From assembly GCF_020177055.1 (NCBI RefSeq), contig NZ_JAIQXT010000006.1, positions 1 to 64,000 of the forward strand: DNA of 64,000 bases. The letters are read 5' to 3'. This stretch comes from Sphingomonas sp. R647. GTDB lineage: Bacteria > Pseudomonadota > Alphaproteobacteria > Sphingomonadales > Sphingomonadaceae. Position 1 is the stretch's first letter. The number at the start of each line of letters is the position of its first letter. Under the pieces are notes generated by a model. The model was not told the origin of the DNA and did not search any database. It saw nothing but the letters and a program-made list of their open reading frames with translations. A program made the translations under genes and the position numbers. Shown here in pieces: positions 1 to 8,788 of this stretch.

Positions 1-75
1 CCGCTCCCCCACCCGGCCACCCATAGAATACACTCGCGTTGGGTGGCCGGGTGGGGGAGCGGGCCGGTGCCGCGT
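1..75. repeat. Long palindromic repeat, copy 1
   Basis: Two 23-base arms, at 1-23 and 40-62, are perfect reverse complements and surround a 16-base loop starting TAGAATACACT. Downstream the sequence continues into a small TTCAGC/GCTGAA hairpin at about 75-89. A second copy at 12391-12474 has nearly the same arms, loop and flanking hairpin. It sits just past the 3' end of the minus-strand transglutaminase gene, so it may end or stabilise that transcript. The element is cut by the window edge, so its full length is unknown. Confidence 0.85.
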
Positions 76-96
76 TCAGCGCAGCTGAAAACGATT

Positions 97-975
97 CTAA
101 TCCAGCGGCTCGACGTCCACCGAGACGTGCATGTCCTGCGCGCCCGAGCCGAGCACGATGCCATCGATCGGGGCGATGTCGGTGTAATCGCGGCCGATCG
201 CGATAATGACATGGTCGCTCGCCATCCAGATGCCGTTGGTCGGATCGACCCCGACCCAGCCGCGCGCATGCCCGCACCATAAAAGCACCCAGGCATGGGT
301 GGCGTCCGCTCCAACGAGGCGCGGCTGGCCGGGCGGGGGCAGCGTGCGCAGATAGCCCGAGGCATAGGCGGCGGGCAGGCCCGCGGCGCGCAGGCCGGAG
401 ATCATGATCTGCGCGAAATCCTGACACACGCCGCCGCGCTTGAGGAACGCCTCACGCGGGGGGGTGTCGACCAGCGTCGCGGTGGGGTCGAACGCGAATT
501 CATTCTGGATGCGACAGGCGAGCGCGATGGCGGCTTCGAGCGCGCCGCGCGAAGGGTCCAATTCCTGCGCGCACCACTCGGCAATGTCGCGGTCGAGCGG
601 GATCAGCGGCGAGGGGAACAGATAGGATGCCGGGCTGGCAGGGCCCGCATCGCGGCTGGCGCGCGCTTCGGCGGCGACCTGCGCCAGCGTGGGATCGTCG
701 GGCGCGGGCATCGGCACGGGGCGATCGACGGTGATGGTGCAGCGGCTCTCGATCGTCAGGCTCTGCACCGCCTGGGTCACCACCAGCCGGACGACGTTGG
801 CGAGGCCCGCCTCCGCGCGTGCGGGCGCAGTGTCGCCGCCGGGCAGGATCGTCAGGCTGTAATCGTGCAGCTCCTGCCCCGACCAGTGGATCGGCTTGAG
901 GCGCAGGTTGCAGCGGGCGAACCCGACCGGCTCGGCATAGTCGAACCGTGTGACGTGGCGAATGGCGTAGCGCAT
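97..975 (-). CDS. Transglutaminase-like cysteine peptidase family protein
   Basis: A 292-residue protein with the usual bacterial transglutaminase layout: an N-terminal beta domain (about 1-120, opening MRYAIRHVTRFDY) and a transglutaminase core. The catalytic Cys is in GGVCQDFAQ, the His in DATHAWV and the Asp in GVDPTNG. Its start codon overlaps the stop codon of the upstream ATP-grasp/alpha-E gene (TGATG), so the two are translationally coupled. This trio (ATP-grasp, alpha-E, transglutaminase) is a known conserved neighbourhood predicted to make or trim a peptide or peptide-tagged substrate. The actual substrate is unknown. Confidence 0.9.
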   Translation of the reverse strand: MRYAIRHVTRFDYAEPVGFARCNLRLKPIHWSGQELHDYSLTILPGGDTAPARAEAGLANVVRLVVTQAVQSLTIESRCTITVDRPVPMPAPDDPTLAQVAAEARASRDAGPASPASYLFPSPLIPLDRDIAEWCAQELDPSRGALEAAIALACRIQNEFAFDPTATLVDTPPREAFLKRGGVCQDFAQIMISGLRAAGLPAAYASGYLRTLPPPGQPRLVGADATHAWVLLWCGHARGWVGVDPTNGIWMASDHVIIAIGRDYTDIAPIDGIVLGSGAQDMHVSVDVEPLD

Positions 976-3461
976 CAGCCGACAACAAGCCCGGCGGCGC
1001 GCAGCGGTTCCGATCCGTGGAGGAAATAGCGGCGGGCGACCGCTTCGGACAGCGCGGCGAGCTTGTTGCCGATGGCGTAGAGCTGATCGAGGTCGAAGCT
1101 GGCGGCGTGCGCCGTCGCGACCAGCGCGGCGAGTTCGCGGGCGATCGCCTGTTGCGGCTCGGCAAGGCCATCGTCGGAGAGGCGCGGCAATGCTTCGAGA
1201 TGCGCCGAGATCGCCTCCACCTGAAACGCGATGCCGCGCGGATTGCCGGGGTCGAGCGCGATCAGGTCGATCACCGGCACGCGGGCGATGCCGGTCAGAT
1301 AACGCTGGCGATAGCTGATCTGGCTGTCGGCAAGGTCGAGCAGCGCGGACAGATCGTCGCTCGTCGCCTCGACATGGCCGAGCACGCGCAGCGCGGCGAC
1401 GGTTGCGACGGCGCGCTCAACCCGGCGACCCAGGTCGTGGAAGCGCCAGGCGTCGGTGCGTCCCATATGCTCCGACGACAGGCCCGCGAGCGCGGAATAG
1501 CGGCGCTGCAGCGAGCCGGCGCGGTCGAGCGCGCTGCCGCGCGTCGGATAGGGCGCGTCGAGCAGCCGGATCATGTCGGCGGACAGCCGGTCGCGGCTGA
1601 CCGCACCGATCGCGCGCGCCTGACGGTTGATCGCGCGCACGCTGTACCAGCCATCGGTGGCGTCCATCGCCGCTTCGGCAAAGCGCGTGAGGTGCGCGCG
1701 GCCGAGGCTGTCGGGCTGTGGCCCCGCCCCGGCCTCGACCACCAGGCCTACCAGCCGCCCGACCGTATCCGCAGCGAGCGCGGCGCCGCTGTCGGCGCTG
1801 ATCGAATGGCCGAGCAGCGCGCGGATCACGCCGAGCCGCGCCTCGCCGCGCTCGAGATAGCGGCCAAGCCAGAAGAGATTGTCGGCGACGCGGCTGGGCA
1901 GCGTGCCGGGGTTTCGGCGCAGCTGGGTGGTGTCGCTGCGCTGGAGCAGGGTGACGGGCGCGACCGGTTCGCCGCCATGGATGACGACATCGGCGGACCA
2001 ATTGCCCTCCCCCATCACCGCCGCGCGCGCATCGGGCTTGTCGCCGATCTGCGCGAAGCCGCCGGGCATGACGTGCCAGCCGCCGTCCGCGCCGCGTGCC
2101 GCGAACACGCGCAGGGTGAAGGGGCGTGCTTCCAGCCGGCCGTCGCTGACCACGGGCATGGTCGACAGGCGCACGACTTCCTGCCCGACATAATCCTGCG
2201 GGCGACGTTCGAAATCGGCGCGTAGCGCGGCGCGCGTCTCGGGCGACATCGCCGATCCCAGCATCGCCCCGCCTCCGGGCAGCACGTTGGTCGCCACGCC
2301 GAACGCCGGGGCGATCACCATATTGTCGAGGTCGCCGGCAACTTCGGCGCATTCGCGCGGCTGGCCGCACCACCAGGTCGCGATATTGGCGAGCTTCAGG
2401 CTCTCGCCGGTCAGACGGGCGCAGACGCGCGGCAGGAAGGCGGCAAAGGCGGGCGCCTCCAACATCCCCGCGCCGGGCGAATTGGCGATCACCACCTCCC
2501 CCTGCGCCATCGCGTCGATCAGGCCGGGCACACCGATCGCCGAATGCGAATCGAACGCGAGCGGATCGATCATCCGCGGATCGACGCGCCGCCACAGCGC
2601 ATCGACGCGCTTCAGCCCAGCGATGGTGCGCAGATACACGCGGTCGTCGAGCACCGCGAGGTCGCCGCCCTCGACCAGCAGGAAGCCGAGATAGCGCGCG
2701 AGATGCGCCTGTTCGGCATAGCTGGGGGTAAGGCGGCCCGGGGTGAGCAACCCGATGCGCGGATCGCTGCGGCGACAGCGCGCGGCGATGCCTTCGCGGA
2801 AGGCGGCGAAGAACGGTGCGTGCCGCTCGATATTGAGCCGCCCCTGCAACCCGCCGAGCATCCGCGCGATCGCCAGCCGGTTCTCCAGCGCATAGCCAGC
2901 CCCGGCGGGCGCGCGCAGATGATCGGCGAGCACGCGCCATTCGCCCGACGGCCCGCGGCACAGATCGAACGCGACGAAATGGAGATGGCAGCCGCCGGGC
3001 GGCTCCAGCCCCATCATCGGGCGCAGGAAATAGGGGCTGCCGGTCAGCAGGGTCGCGGGCAGGCTGCCGCCGCGCACCAGATTTTGCGGGCCATAGCTGT
3101 CGGCCAGGATCGCCTCGAGCAGGTCGGCGCGCTGCGCGACGCCTTCCGCAATCCCCTGCCACTCGGCCTTTTCGATCAGCAGCGGGATTGGTGAAAGCGG
3201 CCAGGGCCGTTCCTCGCCCTCGCCGGGGATGCGGAAACCGGTACCGATATCCTCGGCATGGCGCTGCGCCCGCTCCCGCGCCGAGGCCAGATCTTCGCCC
3301 GCACGCTCGGCCAGTTCCTCGAGCGCTGCATTCCATGCCGGGTCATCAAGCCCGGCGGCGTAGAGCATGTCGGTCGCGGGGGTCGCGGCGCGATAGTCCG
3401 TCAGCCAGCGCCGCGCGATCGCCGCCGTGTCATAGCCGGTGTCCGCAACAGCGCTCGCCAT
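975..3461 (-). CDS. Circularly permuted ATP-grasp / alpha-E fusion protein
   Basis: An 828-residue protein fusing two families that are often separate genes. Residues of about 1-480 resemble the circularly permuted ATP-grasp family (DUF404/DUF407), with the typical segments GLLTPGRLTPSYAEQAHLARYLG, read here in part, and VIANSPGAGMLE. Residues of about 500-828 resemble the all-helical alpha-E domain (DUF403), with LPSRVADNLFWLGRYLERGE-type sequence at its start. ATP-grasp enzymes of this kind are predicted peptide ligases. The gene lies directly upstream of, and overlaps, the transglutaminase gene, so the fused protein and the peptidase probably act together. Substrate and product are not known. 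The start is an ATG after a likely AT-rich leader at 3462-3520. Confidence 0.88.
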   Translation of the reverse strand: MASAVADTGYDTAAIARRWLTDYRAATPATDMLYAAGLDDPAWNAALEELAERAGEDLASARERAQRHAEDIGTGFRIPGEGEERPWPLSPIPLLIEKAEWQGIAEGVAQRADLLEAILADSYGPQNLVRGGSLPATLLTGSPYFLRPMMGLEPPGGCHLHFVAFDLCRGPSGEWRVLADHLRAPAGAGYALENRLAIARMLGGLQGRLNIERHAPFFAAFREGIAARCRRSDPRIGLLTPGRLTPSYAEQAHLARYLGFLLVEGGDLAVLDDRVYLRTIAGLKRVDALWRRVDPRMIDPLAFDSHSAIGVPGLIDAMAQGEVVIANSPGAGMLEAPAFAAFLPRVCARLTGESLKLANIATWWCGQPRECAEVAGDLDNMVIAPAFGVATNVLPGGGAMLGSAMSPETRAALRADFERRPQDYVGQEVVRLSTMPVVSDGRLEARPFTLRVFAARGADGGWHVMPGGFAQIGDKPDARAAVMGEGNWSADVVIHGGEPVAPVTLLQRSDTTQLRRNPGTLPSRVADNLFWLGRYLERGEARLGVIRALLGHSISADSGAALAADTVGRLVGLVVEAGAGPQPDSLGRAHLTRFAEAAMDATDGWYSVRAINRQARAIGAVSRDRLSADMIRLLDAPYPTRGSALDRAGSLQRRYSALAGLSSEHMGRTDAWRFHDLGRRVERAVATVAALRVLGHVEATSDDLSALLDLADSQISYRQRYLTGIARVPVIDLIALDPGNPRGIAFQVEAISAHLEALPRLSDDGLAEPQQAIARELAALVATAHAASFDLDQLYAIGNKLAALSEAVARRYFLHGSEPLRAAGLVVG

Positions 3462-3520
3462 TCATTACCCCCTTGGACCTGATGTTCTGTGACGGGGTTA
3501 CTGCGCAGGTGCAACAAGGA

Positions 3521-5983
3521 TCAGATATCGGGCAGCACCTGATCCGCCTGACCCCAACCGGCGAGCGCGCGTCCAGTTGCACGCTCAAGCAGCAGGGCGG
3601 CGTCGCGCACGCTGAACAATTGCGCGCTATCAGCGTCGCGCAGCTCACTCCAGCTGACCGGCGCGGACACCGGGGCGCCGGGGCGGGCGCGGGCGACATA
3701 GGGCATCACCGCCGTGCTGCCGCGCTGGTTGCGCAGATAGTCGATGAAGATTCGGCCCTTGCGATCGGCCTTTTTGAGGTTCGCGGTGAAGCGGTCGGGC
3801 TCCGCCTGTGCCAGCGCGCGGGCGAAGCGATCGGCGAAGGATTTGGCGGCGGGCCATTCTGCCTGCGGGGTCAGTGGGACGACGACATGCACGCCCTTGC
3901 CCCCGGTCAGCATCGCGAAGCTGGTCAGGCCCATATCGGCGAGATGCTGTTTGAGGTCGGCCGCCGCCGTCTTCACCTTGGCGAAGTCGAGCCCCTCGTC
4001 AGGGTCGAGATCGAACACCAGCCGGTCGGGCTTTTCGACATCCTCCACCTGGCTACCCCAGCCGTGAAATTCGATCGTTCCCATCTGGACACAGGCGCGC
4101 ACGCCCTCGGCATCGTCGACCCACAGATAGGGTTCGGTCGATCCGTCCTTCTCGCGAATATCGACCTGATAGACGTGCGACCCGAAGCTACCCGCGTCAT
4201 GCTTCTGAAAGAAGCATTGCTTCGCGCGGCCCTGTGGACAGCGGACCAGGCTGATCGGGCGATGGGCGAGCCAAGGCAGCATGATCGGCGCGACGGCGGC
4301 GTAATAGTCGGCGAGGTCGCCTTTGGTGATCTTCGAATCGGGAAAGATCACGCGGTCGGGGTTGGTGATCTTCACATCGCTCTGCGGCGCAGATGGCGGC
4401 GGAGCGGCGCGTTCGGGGACGATTTCGGCGGCAGGCTTGTCATCGCGCAGGGCGATGAAGCTGGCGTGGCGGACGACATGTTCGGCGGTGAACTCGGCGA
4501 ACGCGACTTCGGCGACCAGTTTGGGCGTCACCCACTGCGCGCCGCGCGCCGCGACCTTGGGCACCTCGGCGGGCGGCGTCTTGCGTTCGATCCGGGCCAG
4601 CTTGTCCATCAGATCGGCCGAATTGGTCGCGTTGAACCCGGTCCCGACCTTGCCAGCGTAACGCAGCGCGCCATCCTCATGCACGCCGAGCAACAGCGAT
4701 TTCAGCCCGCGTCCGCTCGCGCTGCTGGGCAGCCAGCCGATGATCACGAATTCCTGCCGCCGCGTGCATTTGATCTTGAACCAGCTTTTGGTCCGCTTGC
4801 CGCGATAGGGGGCGTCGGCGCGCTTCGAGATGACGCCTTCATGCCCCTCGCGGCACATCGCCTCGAACAATTTCTCGCCCGCGCCGAGGACATGTTCGGA
4901 GAAGAGCAGGCGCGGATCGGCGCCGTCGAGCAGGGTGCGCAGCCGCTCCTTGCGCTCAATCTGGGGCAGGTCGGTCAGGTCCTCGCCGTCGAGTTCGAGC
5001 AGGTCGAAGGCGAAGAAGGCGAGGTCGCCGCTGCCGTTCGAGAGCGCGTCCTGAAGCGTCGAGAAATCGGGTTTGCCGTTTTTGAACGCGACCACTTCGC
5101 CATCGATCAGCGCGGAAGATGCGGGTAGCCCGCCCGCCGCCTCGGCGATTCCGGTGAACTTGTCGGTCCAGTCGAGCCCACTGCGGGTGTAGACGTGCGG
5201 CCCGCCCTTTCCGATCGCGACCAGCGCGCGATAGCCGTCATATTTCATCTCGTGCAGCCAGCCGTTTCCGGCGGGGACGGAGTCGACAAGGGTGGCGAGC
5301 TGGGGTTGGCGGAAGGCGGGCGGCTTGGCGTCGCCCCGGCGTAGGCCGGGGCCGCTTTGTTTTCCGCGATCACCTGGCGGCCCCCTCCTACGCCGGGGCG
5401 ACGGTTTTTTGCCCTCCGCAATCTCCTGCATCGTCCGCCCGGTCGCGACGCTGGTGAGGCCGGTTTCGACCAGCGCGTCGGTTGCGCCGGCATAAGCGTC
5501 GTCGATCTTGCGCAGCAGCCAGTTCTCGCGCTTTTCCCCGGCCCGCGGCTTGAGGCGGATCAGCAGCCAGTCGCCCTTCATCCGCTCACCGTCGAGCGTG
5601 AAGTGGAGATGGCCCTTGTCCAGATCCTTCGCGCTCTTGCCCTTGACCGGCGCCCAGCTGCCGCGATCCCACAACATCACCGTGCCACCGCCATATTCGG
5701 CTGCCGGAATCGTCCCCTCGAACGTCGCATAGGACAAGGGATGATCCTCGGTCCGCACAGCGAGGCGCTTCTCGTCGGGGTCGAGGCTGGGGCCGCGCGT
5801 CACCGCCCAGCTTTTGAGCACGCCGTCCACTTCCAGCCGCAAATCCCAGTGCAGCCGGGTCGCGTCGTGCTTCTGCACCATGAAGGTCCGCCCTTCACCC
5901 TTCGCGATTTCGCCGCGCGGCTCCGCTGTTTTCGCGAAATCGCGCTTGGCATTATAGCGTTCGAGCGGATCGGGCGTGGCCAT
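3521..5983 (-). CDS. ligD: Multifunctional DNA ligase D (NHEJ)
   Basis: An 820-residue protein with the order phosphoesterase, ligase, polymerase. The 3'-phosphoesterase (about 30-165) has HDATRLHWDLRLE. The ATP-dependent ligase (about 225-530) has the nucleotidyl-Lys motif EMKYDGYRA. The primase-like polymerase (about 545-800) has the metal-binding FDLDPDEG. With Ku, it repairs double-strand breaks by end joining. The linker between the first two domains (residues of about 194-218) is encoded by an imperfect palindromic repeat that keeps the frame open. The gene lies 3 bases downstream of ku on the same strand, so the two form an operon. Confidence 0.97.
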   Translation of the reverse strand: MATPDPLERYNAKRDFAKTAEPRGEIAKGEGRTFMVQKHDATRLHWDLRLEVDGVLKSWAVTRGPSLDPDEKRLAVRTEDHPLSYATFEGTIPAAEYGGGTVMLWDRGSWAPVKGKSAKDLDKGHLHFTLDGERMKGDWLLIRLKPRAGEKRENWLLRKIDDAYAGATDALVETGLTSVATGRTMQEIAEGKKPSPRRRRGPPGDRGKQSGPGLRRGDAKPPAFRQPQLATLVDSVPAGNGWLHEMKYDGYRALVAIGKGGPHVYTRSGLDWTDKFTGIAEAAGGLPASSALIDGEVVAFKNGKPDFSTLQDALSNGSGDLAFFAFDLLELDGEDLTDLPQIERKERLRTLLDGADPRLLFSEHVLGAGEKLFEAMCREGHEGVISKRADAPYRGKRTKSWFKIKCTRRQEFVIIGWLPSSASGRGLKSLLLGVHEDGALRYAGKVGTGFNATNSADLMDKLARIERKTPPAEVPKVAARGAQWVTPKLVAEVAFAEFTAEHVVRHASFIALRDDKPAAEIVPERAAPPPSAPQSDVKITNPDRVIFPDSKITKGDLADYYAAVAPIMLPWLAHRPISLVRCPQGRAKQCFFQKHDAGSFGSHVYQVDIREKDGSTEPYLWVDDAEGVRACVQMGTIEFHGWGSQVEDVEKPDRLVFDLDPDEGLDFAKVKTAAADLKQHLADMGLTSFAMLTGGKGVHVVVPLTPQAEWPAAKSFADRFARALAQAEPDRFTANLKKADRKGRIFIDYLRNQRGSTAVMPYVARARPGAPVSAPVSWSELRDADSAQLFSVRDAALLLERATGRALAGWGQADQVLPDI
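5330..5402. repeat. Palindromic repeat inside ligD
   Basis: Arms at 5330-5355 and 5377-5402 are reverse complements over 26 bases with two mismatches; the outer 15 bases (GTCGCCCCGGCGTAG) match perfectly. It lies inside ligD and is read as an Arg/Gly/Pro-rich stretch in the linker between the phosphoesterase and ligase domains, without breaking the frame. The sequence type (CGCCCCGGCGTAGGCCGGGG) is a common intergenic repeat in sphingomonads, which suggests insertion of a mobile or spreading palindrome into a tolerant linker. Confidence 0.85.
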
Positions 5984-5986
5984 GGA

Positions 5987-6874
5987 TCAGGCGCGCTTCT
6001 TCGCCGGAGTCTTGGCCGGCGCTTTCTTCGCGGCGGGTTTCTTTGCGGGAGCCTTTTCGGCGGGCGCCTTCTTTGCCGCACCGGGCTTTTCGAGGCTCTT
6101 CTTGAGCGCCGCCATCAGGTCCACGACATTGCCGCCGCGCGGGTCCGCGCCGCCATCCTTGTCGTCGATGATCTTGCGGTTGCCCTTCTGCTTCTGCTTG
6201 CGTTCGATCAGCCCCTTGAGCGCGTCGACATAGCGGTCGTGGAAGGTCGCGGGATCGAACTTCGCCGATTTCTTCTCGATCAGCGTTTCGGCGAGGCTCA
6301 GCAGATCCTCGTCCGGTTCGGCATCGGGGATGTCGCGGAAATAGCCCTGCGCCTTGTGCACCTCATCGGCGTAGCGCAGCGTTTCCAGCACCATGCCGCG
6401 CCCGCAGGGTTTGAGGCTCACCACATATTCGCGCCCGCGCATCGCGAGCTGGCCAAGCCCGACCTTCTTTGTCCGCTTTAATGCCTCACGCAGCACGACG
6501 AACGCTTCTTCGGCCAAATCGTCGGCGGGGACGACGAAATAGGGCTTTTCGTAATAGAGCACGTCGATCTCATGCGCGTCGACGAACTGGGTCAGCTCCA
6601 GCGTCTTCTTCGACTCGAGCTTCACCGCGTCGATCTCGTCCTGATCGAGCAGGACATATTCGCCCTTTTCGACCTCGAACCCCTTCATGATCTCATCGGT
6701 ATCGATCGCGCCGAGGCCGGGCACGACCTTTTCATATTTGATGCGCTTGCCGGAAGGTTCGTGGACCTGGTGGAAGGCGATCGAGGCGCCCGATCGGGTC
6801 GCGCTGTAGATTTCCACGGGAATCGAGACCAGCGCGAGACGAATCTGCCCCTGCCAATATGCGCGCGCTGCCAT
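5987..6874 (-). CDS. ku: Non-homologous end joining protein Ku
   Basis: A 295-residue bacterial Ku. The core beta-barrel (about 1-255) starts MAARAYWQGQIRLALVSIPV, the typical family opening, and contains HEIDVLYYEKPYFVVP. The C-terminal 40 residues are a Lys/Ala/Pro-rich tail of AKK-type repeats, as in many proteobacterial Ku proteins, probably for DNA binding. It binds DNA ends and recruits LigD, whose gene follows after 3 bases. Confidence 0.97.
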   Translation of the reverse strand: MAARAYWQGQIRLALVSIPVEIYSATRSGASIAFHQVHEPSGKRIKYEKVVPGLGAIDTDEIMKGFEVEKGEYVLLDQDEIDAVKLESKKTLELTQFVDAHEIDVLYYEKPYFVVPADDLAEEAFVVLREALKRTKKVGLGQLAMRGREYVVSLKPCGRGMVLETLRYADEVHKAQGYFRDIPDAEPDEDLLSLAETLIEKKSAKFDPATFHDRYVDALKGLIERKQKQKGNRKIIDDKDGGADPRGGNVVDLMAALKKSLEKPGAAKKAPAEKAPAKKPAAKKAPAKTPAKKRA

Positions 6875-6986
6875 CGGACATCCTTGTTGTTGCGAAGCCG
6901 ATTCAAAGCGCGAGCGCGGGAGTCGTTCCGTGAGCGCGCCGCAACTTGCCGCGTGACGTTGGAAACGCCTCTGCTACACCTTGGCT

Positions 6987-8510
6987 ATGATGCTGCATTT
7001 CGCCGCGCTCGACTGGATGGTGGTCGGGCTTTACCTCGCCGTGCTGGCCGGGCTGTCCTGGCACTTCAACCGGGTCGAGACGCGCAATGCGGGGGATTAT
7101 TTCCTCGCGGGGAACAGCGTGCCGGCGTGGTTGGCAGCCGTGTCGGTACTGGCCACGCAGCAATCCGCCGCGACCTTCCTCGGCGCACCCGATTATGGAT
7201 ATCGCAGCGATTACAGCTATTTGGGCGCAGTGGTGGGCGCGGTGCTCGCGGCGTTCTTCGTCGCACATGTGCTGATCCCGCGCTTCTACGCGCTGCGCGT
7301 CGCCACGGTCTATGAGCTGCTCGAGACGCGCTACAACGCGCGGGCGATGCGGTGGGCGGGGGGCATGTATCTGGCCGGGCGCATCCTGTCGGGCGGCGCG
7401 CGCGTGTATCTGGCGGCGATCGCGATTGCGATGGTCGGGTTCAACGCGATCGATGCCGGGTCGATCATCCTGTCGGCGGCGGCGGTGATGCTTGCCAGCC
7501 TTGCCTTCACCCTGCGCGGAGGGCTCAAGTCCGTCATCTGGAACGACTTCGTCCAGTTCATCGTCTATGCCGGCGCCGCCATCGCGGTGCTGATCTTCCT
7601 GCGCGCCGCGATCCCGCTCGACAACGCGGCGCTGATCGACGCGCTGCGCAACGCGCCCGATGGAACGAACAAGCTGCGGCTGTTCGACCTCTCAACCGAT
7701 CTGTCCAAGCCGTTTACTCTGCTCGCCGCGGTCACCGGACTGTTCCTGCTCAACACCGCAAGCTCCGGCCTCGATCAGGATACCACCCAGCGGCTGCTCG
7801 CCAGTCCGGATGCAAAGACCGGTGCGCGCAGCCTGATCATGTCGGCCCTGGGCAGCGTGCCCGTCATCGCGGTGTTCGTGACGATCGGGCTGATGCTGCA
7901 CATCTTCTACGACCGGCCCGATCTGATGGGCGCGACCAATGCCGTTTCGGCGAATTTCGCGGGCGAGAAGATCACGATCTTCGTCCATTTCATCCTGACG
8001 CAACTGCCCCCCGGCCTGCGCGGGCTGGTGACGATCGGGGTGATAGCTGCGGCGGTGTCGACCGTCACTTCGGCGCTCAATTCGATGTCGTCGGTGGTGG
8101 TCAGCGATTTCTACCGTCCCTGGCGCGAGGCGCGCGGCGGGGCGGAGGATCGGCATTATGTCCATGCCGGGCGCTGGGGCATGGCGGCGGTGGCGGTGGC
8201 AATGTTCGCGACCGCAGTGCTGAGCTATTATTGGCAGAAGCATAGCGACATGCCGTTGCTCGAATTCGTGCTGTCGGTGATGGTGTTTGCCTATGCCGGA
8301 CTGCTCGGCGTCTATGCCGTCGCCTTGTTCACGACGCGCGGCACCACCGCATCGGTGATCGCCGCGCTGATCACCGGATTCGTGACCGTGTTCCTGCTCC
8401 AGCCCTTTGCCTTCGGGCCACAGGGGCTCGCCTTCCCGTATCTGCTCTGCATCGGCACGCTGGCAGCGGCCCTTGTCGCCGCGATTCCGCGGGGCAAAAA
8501 ACCCGCTTGA
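6987..8510 (+). CDS. Sodium:solute symporter family protein
   Basis: About 507 residues, almost all hydrophobic, with roughly 13 predicted membrane helices as in the SSS/SGLT family. The N-terminus has the family pattern GLYLAVLAGLSWHF followed by AGDYFLAGNSVPAWL and TFLGAPDYGYRSDYSY. A central stretch NTASSGLDQDTTQRLLA also fits the family. It imports a small solute with sodium, but the substrate cannot be told from sequence. The start chosen is the ATG at 6987; a TTG lies two codons upstream. The gene is monocistronic. Its stop codon falls inside the operator region of the next gene. Confidence 0.92.
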   Translation: MMLHFAALDWMVVGLYLAVLAGLSWHFNRVETRNAGDYFLAGNSVPAWLAAVSVLATQQSAATFLGAPDYGYRSDYSYLGAVVGAVLAAFFVAHVLIPRFYALRVATVYELLETRYNARAMRWAGGMYLAGRILSGGARVYLAAIAIAMVGFNAIDAGSIILSAAAVMLASLAFTLRGGLKSVIWNDFVQFIVYAGAAIAVLIFLRAAIPLDNAALIDALRNAPDGTNKLRLFDLSTDLSKPFTLLAAVTGLFLLNTASSGLDQDTTQRLLASPDAKTGARSLIMSALGSVPVIAVFVTIGLMLHIFYDRPDLMGATNAVSANFAGEKITIFVHFILTQLPPGLRGLVTIGVIAAAVSTVTSALNSMSSVVVSDFYRPWREARGGAEDRHYVHAGRWGMAAVAVAMFATAVLSYYWQKHSDMPLLEFVLSVMVFAYAGLLGVYAVALFTTRGTTASVIAALITGFVTVFLLQPFAFGPQGLAFPYLLCIGTLAAALVAAIPRGKKPA

Positions 8511-8561
8511 CTCATGTCATGCTACCCTGACATATAGTCATCCGTGGATGACATAATGTCA
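8508..8561 (+). promoter_or_regulatory. Three phased TGAC-N4/5-GTCA operators
   Basis: Three palindromes with TGAC/GTCA arms lie at 8508-8519, 8528-8540 and 8549-8561. Their centres are 20-21 bases apart, about two helical turns, so they would face the same side of the DNA. The last is a perfect 15-base palindrome (ATGACATAATGTCAT). A possible -35 (CTGACA, 8527) and -10 (CATAAT, 8552) lie within the array with a long 19-base spacer. The array stands just upstream of a small XRE regulator, so autoregulation is likely. Confidence 0.6.
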
Positions 8562-8578
8562 TGGAGCAGTGACGGCCT

Positions 8579-8788
8579 GTGAAGAACCGCCTGAAAGTGC
8601 TGCGCGCCGAACGCGACTGGAGCCAGGCGGAGCTTGGCGGCCATCTCGGCGTGTCGCGACAGGCGGTGAACGCGATCGAGACGGGGAAATATGATCCCTC
8701 GCTTCCGCTCGCCTTCCGCATCGCCCGACTGTTCGACCTCAGCATCGAGGAGATTTTCGATGACGCGGAGCATGATGATGGCGAATGA
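8579..8788 (+). CDS. Small XRE-family transcriptional regulator
   Basis: A 69-residue protein that is essentially one helix-turn-helix domain. It starts MKNRLKVLRAERDWSQAEL and has the recognition helix in GVSRQAVNAIETGKYDPS. This class of minimal Cro/C1-like regulators is usually paired with a small membrane protein, as here. The start is a GTG. It probably binds the three palindromes at 8508-8561 and represses its own two-gene operon. The next gene overlaps its 3' end. Confidence 0.92.
   Translation: MKNRLKVLRAERDWSQAELGGHLGVSRQAVNAIETGKYDPSLPLAFRIARLFDLSIEEIFDDAEHDDGE

Noticed and set aside
1017-2225. Long open frame opposite the ATP-grasp/alpha-E gene
   Set aside because: The minus-strand protein has clear family motifs. 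The plus-strand frame is Arg/Ala-rich with no motif, as expected for the antisense of high-GC genes. The same applies to long frames opposite topA, ligD, thiC and the TonB receptor.
8508-8561. CRISPR-like short repeats
   Set aside because: The repeats are 12-15 base palindromes with 8-base gaps and no leader or cas gene; they fit operators.
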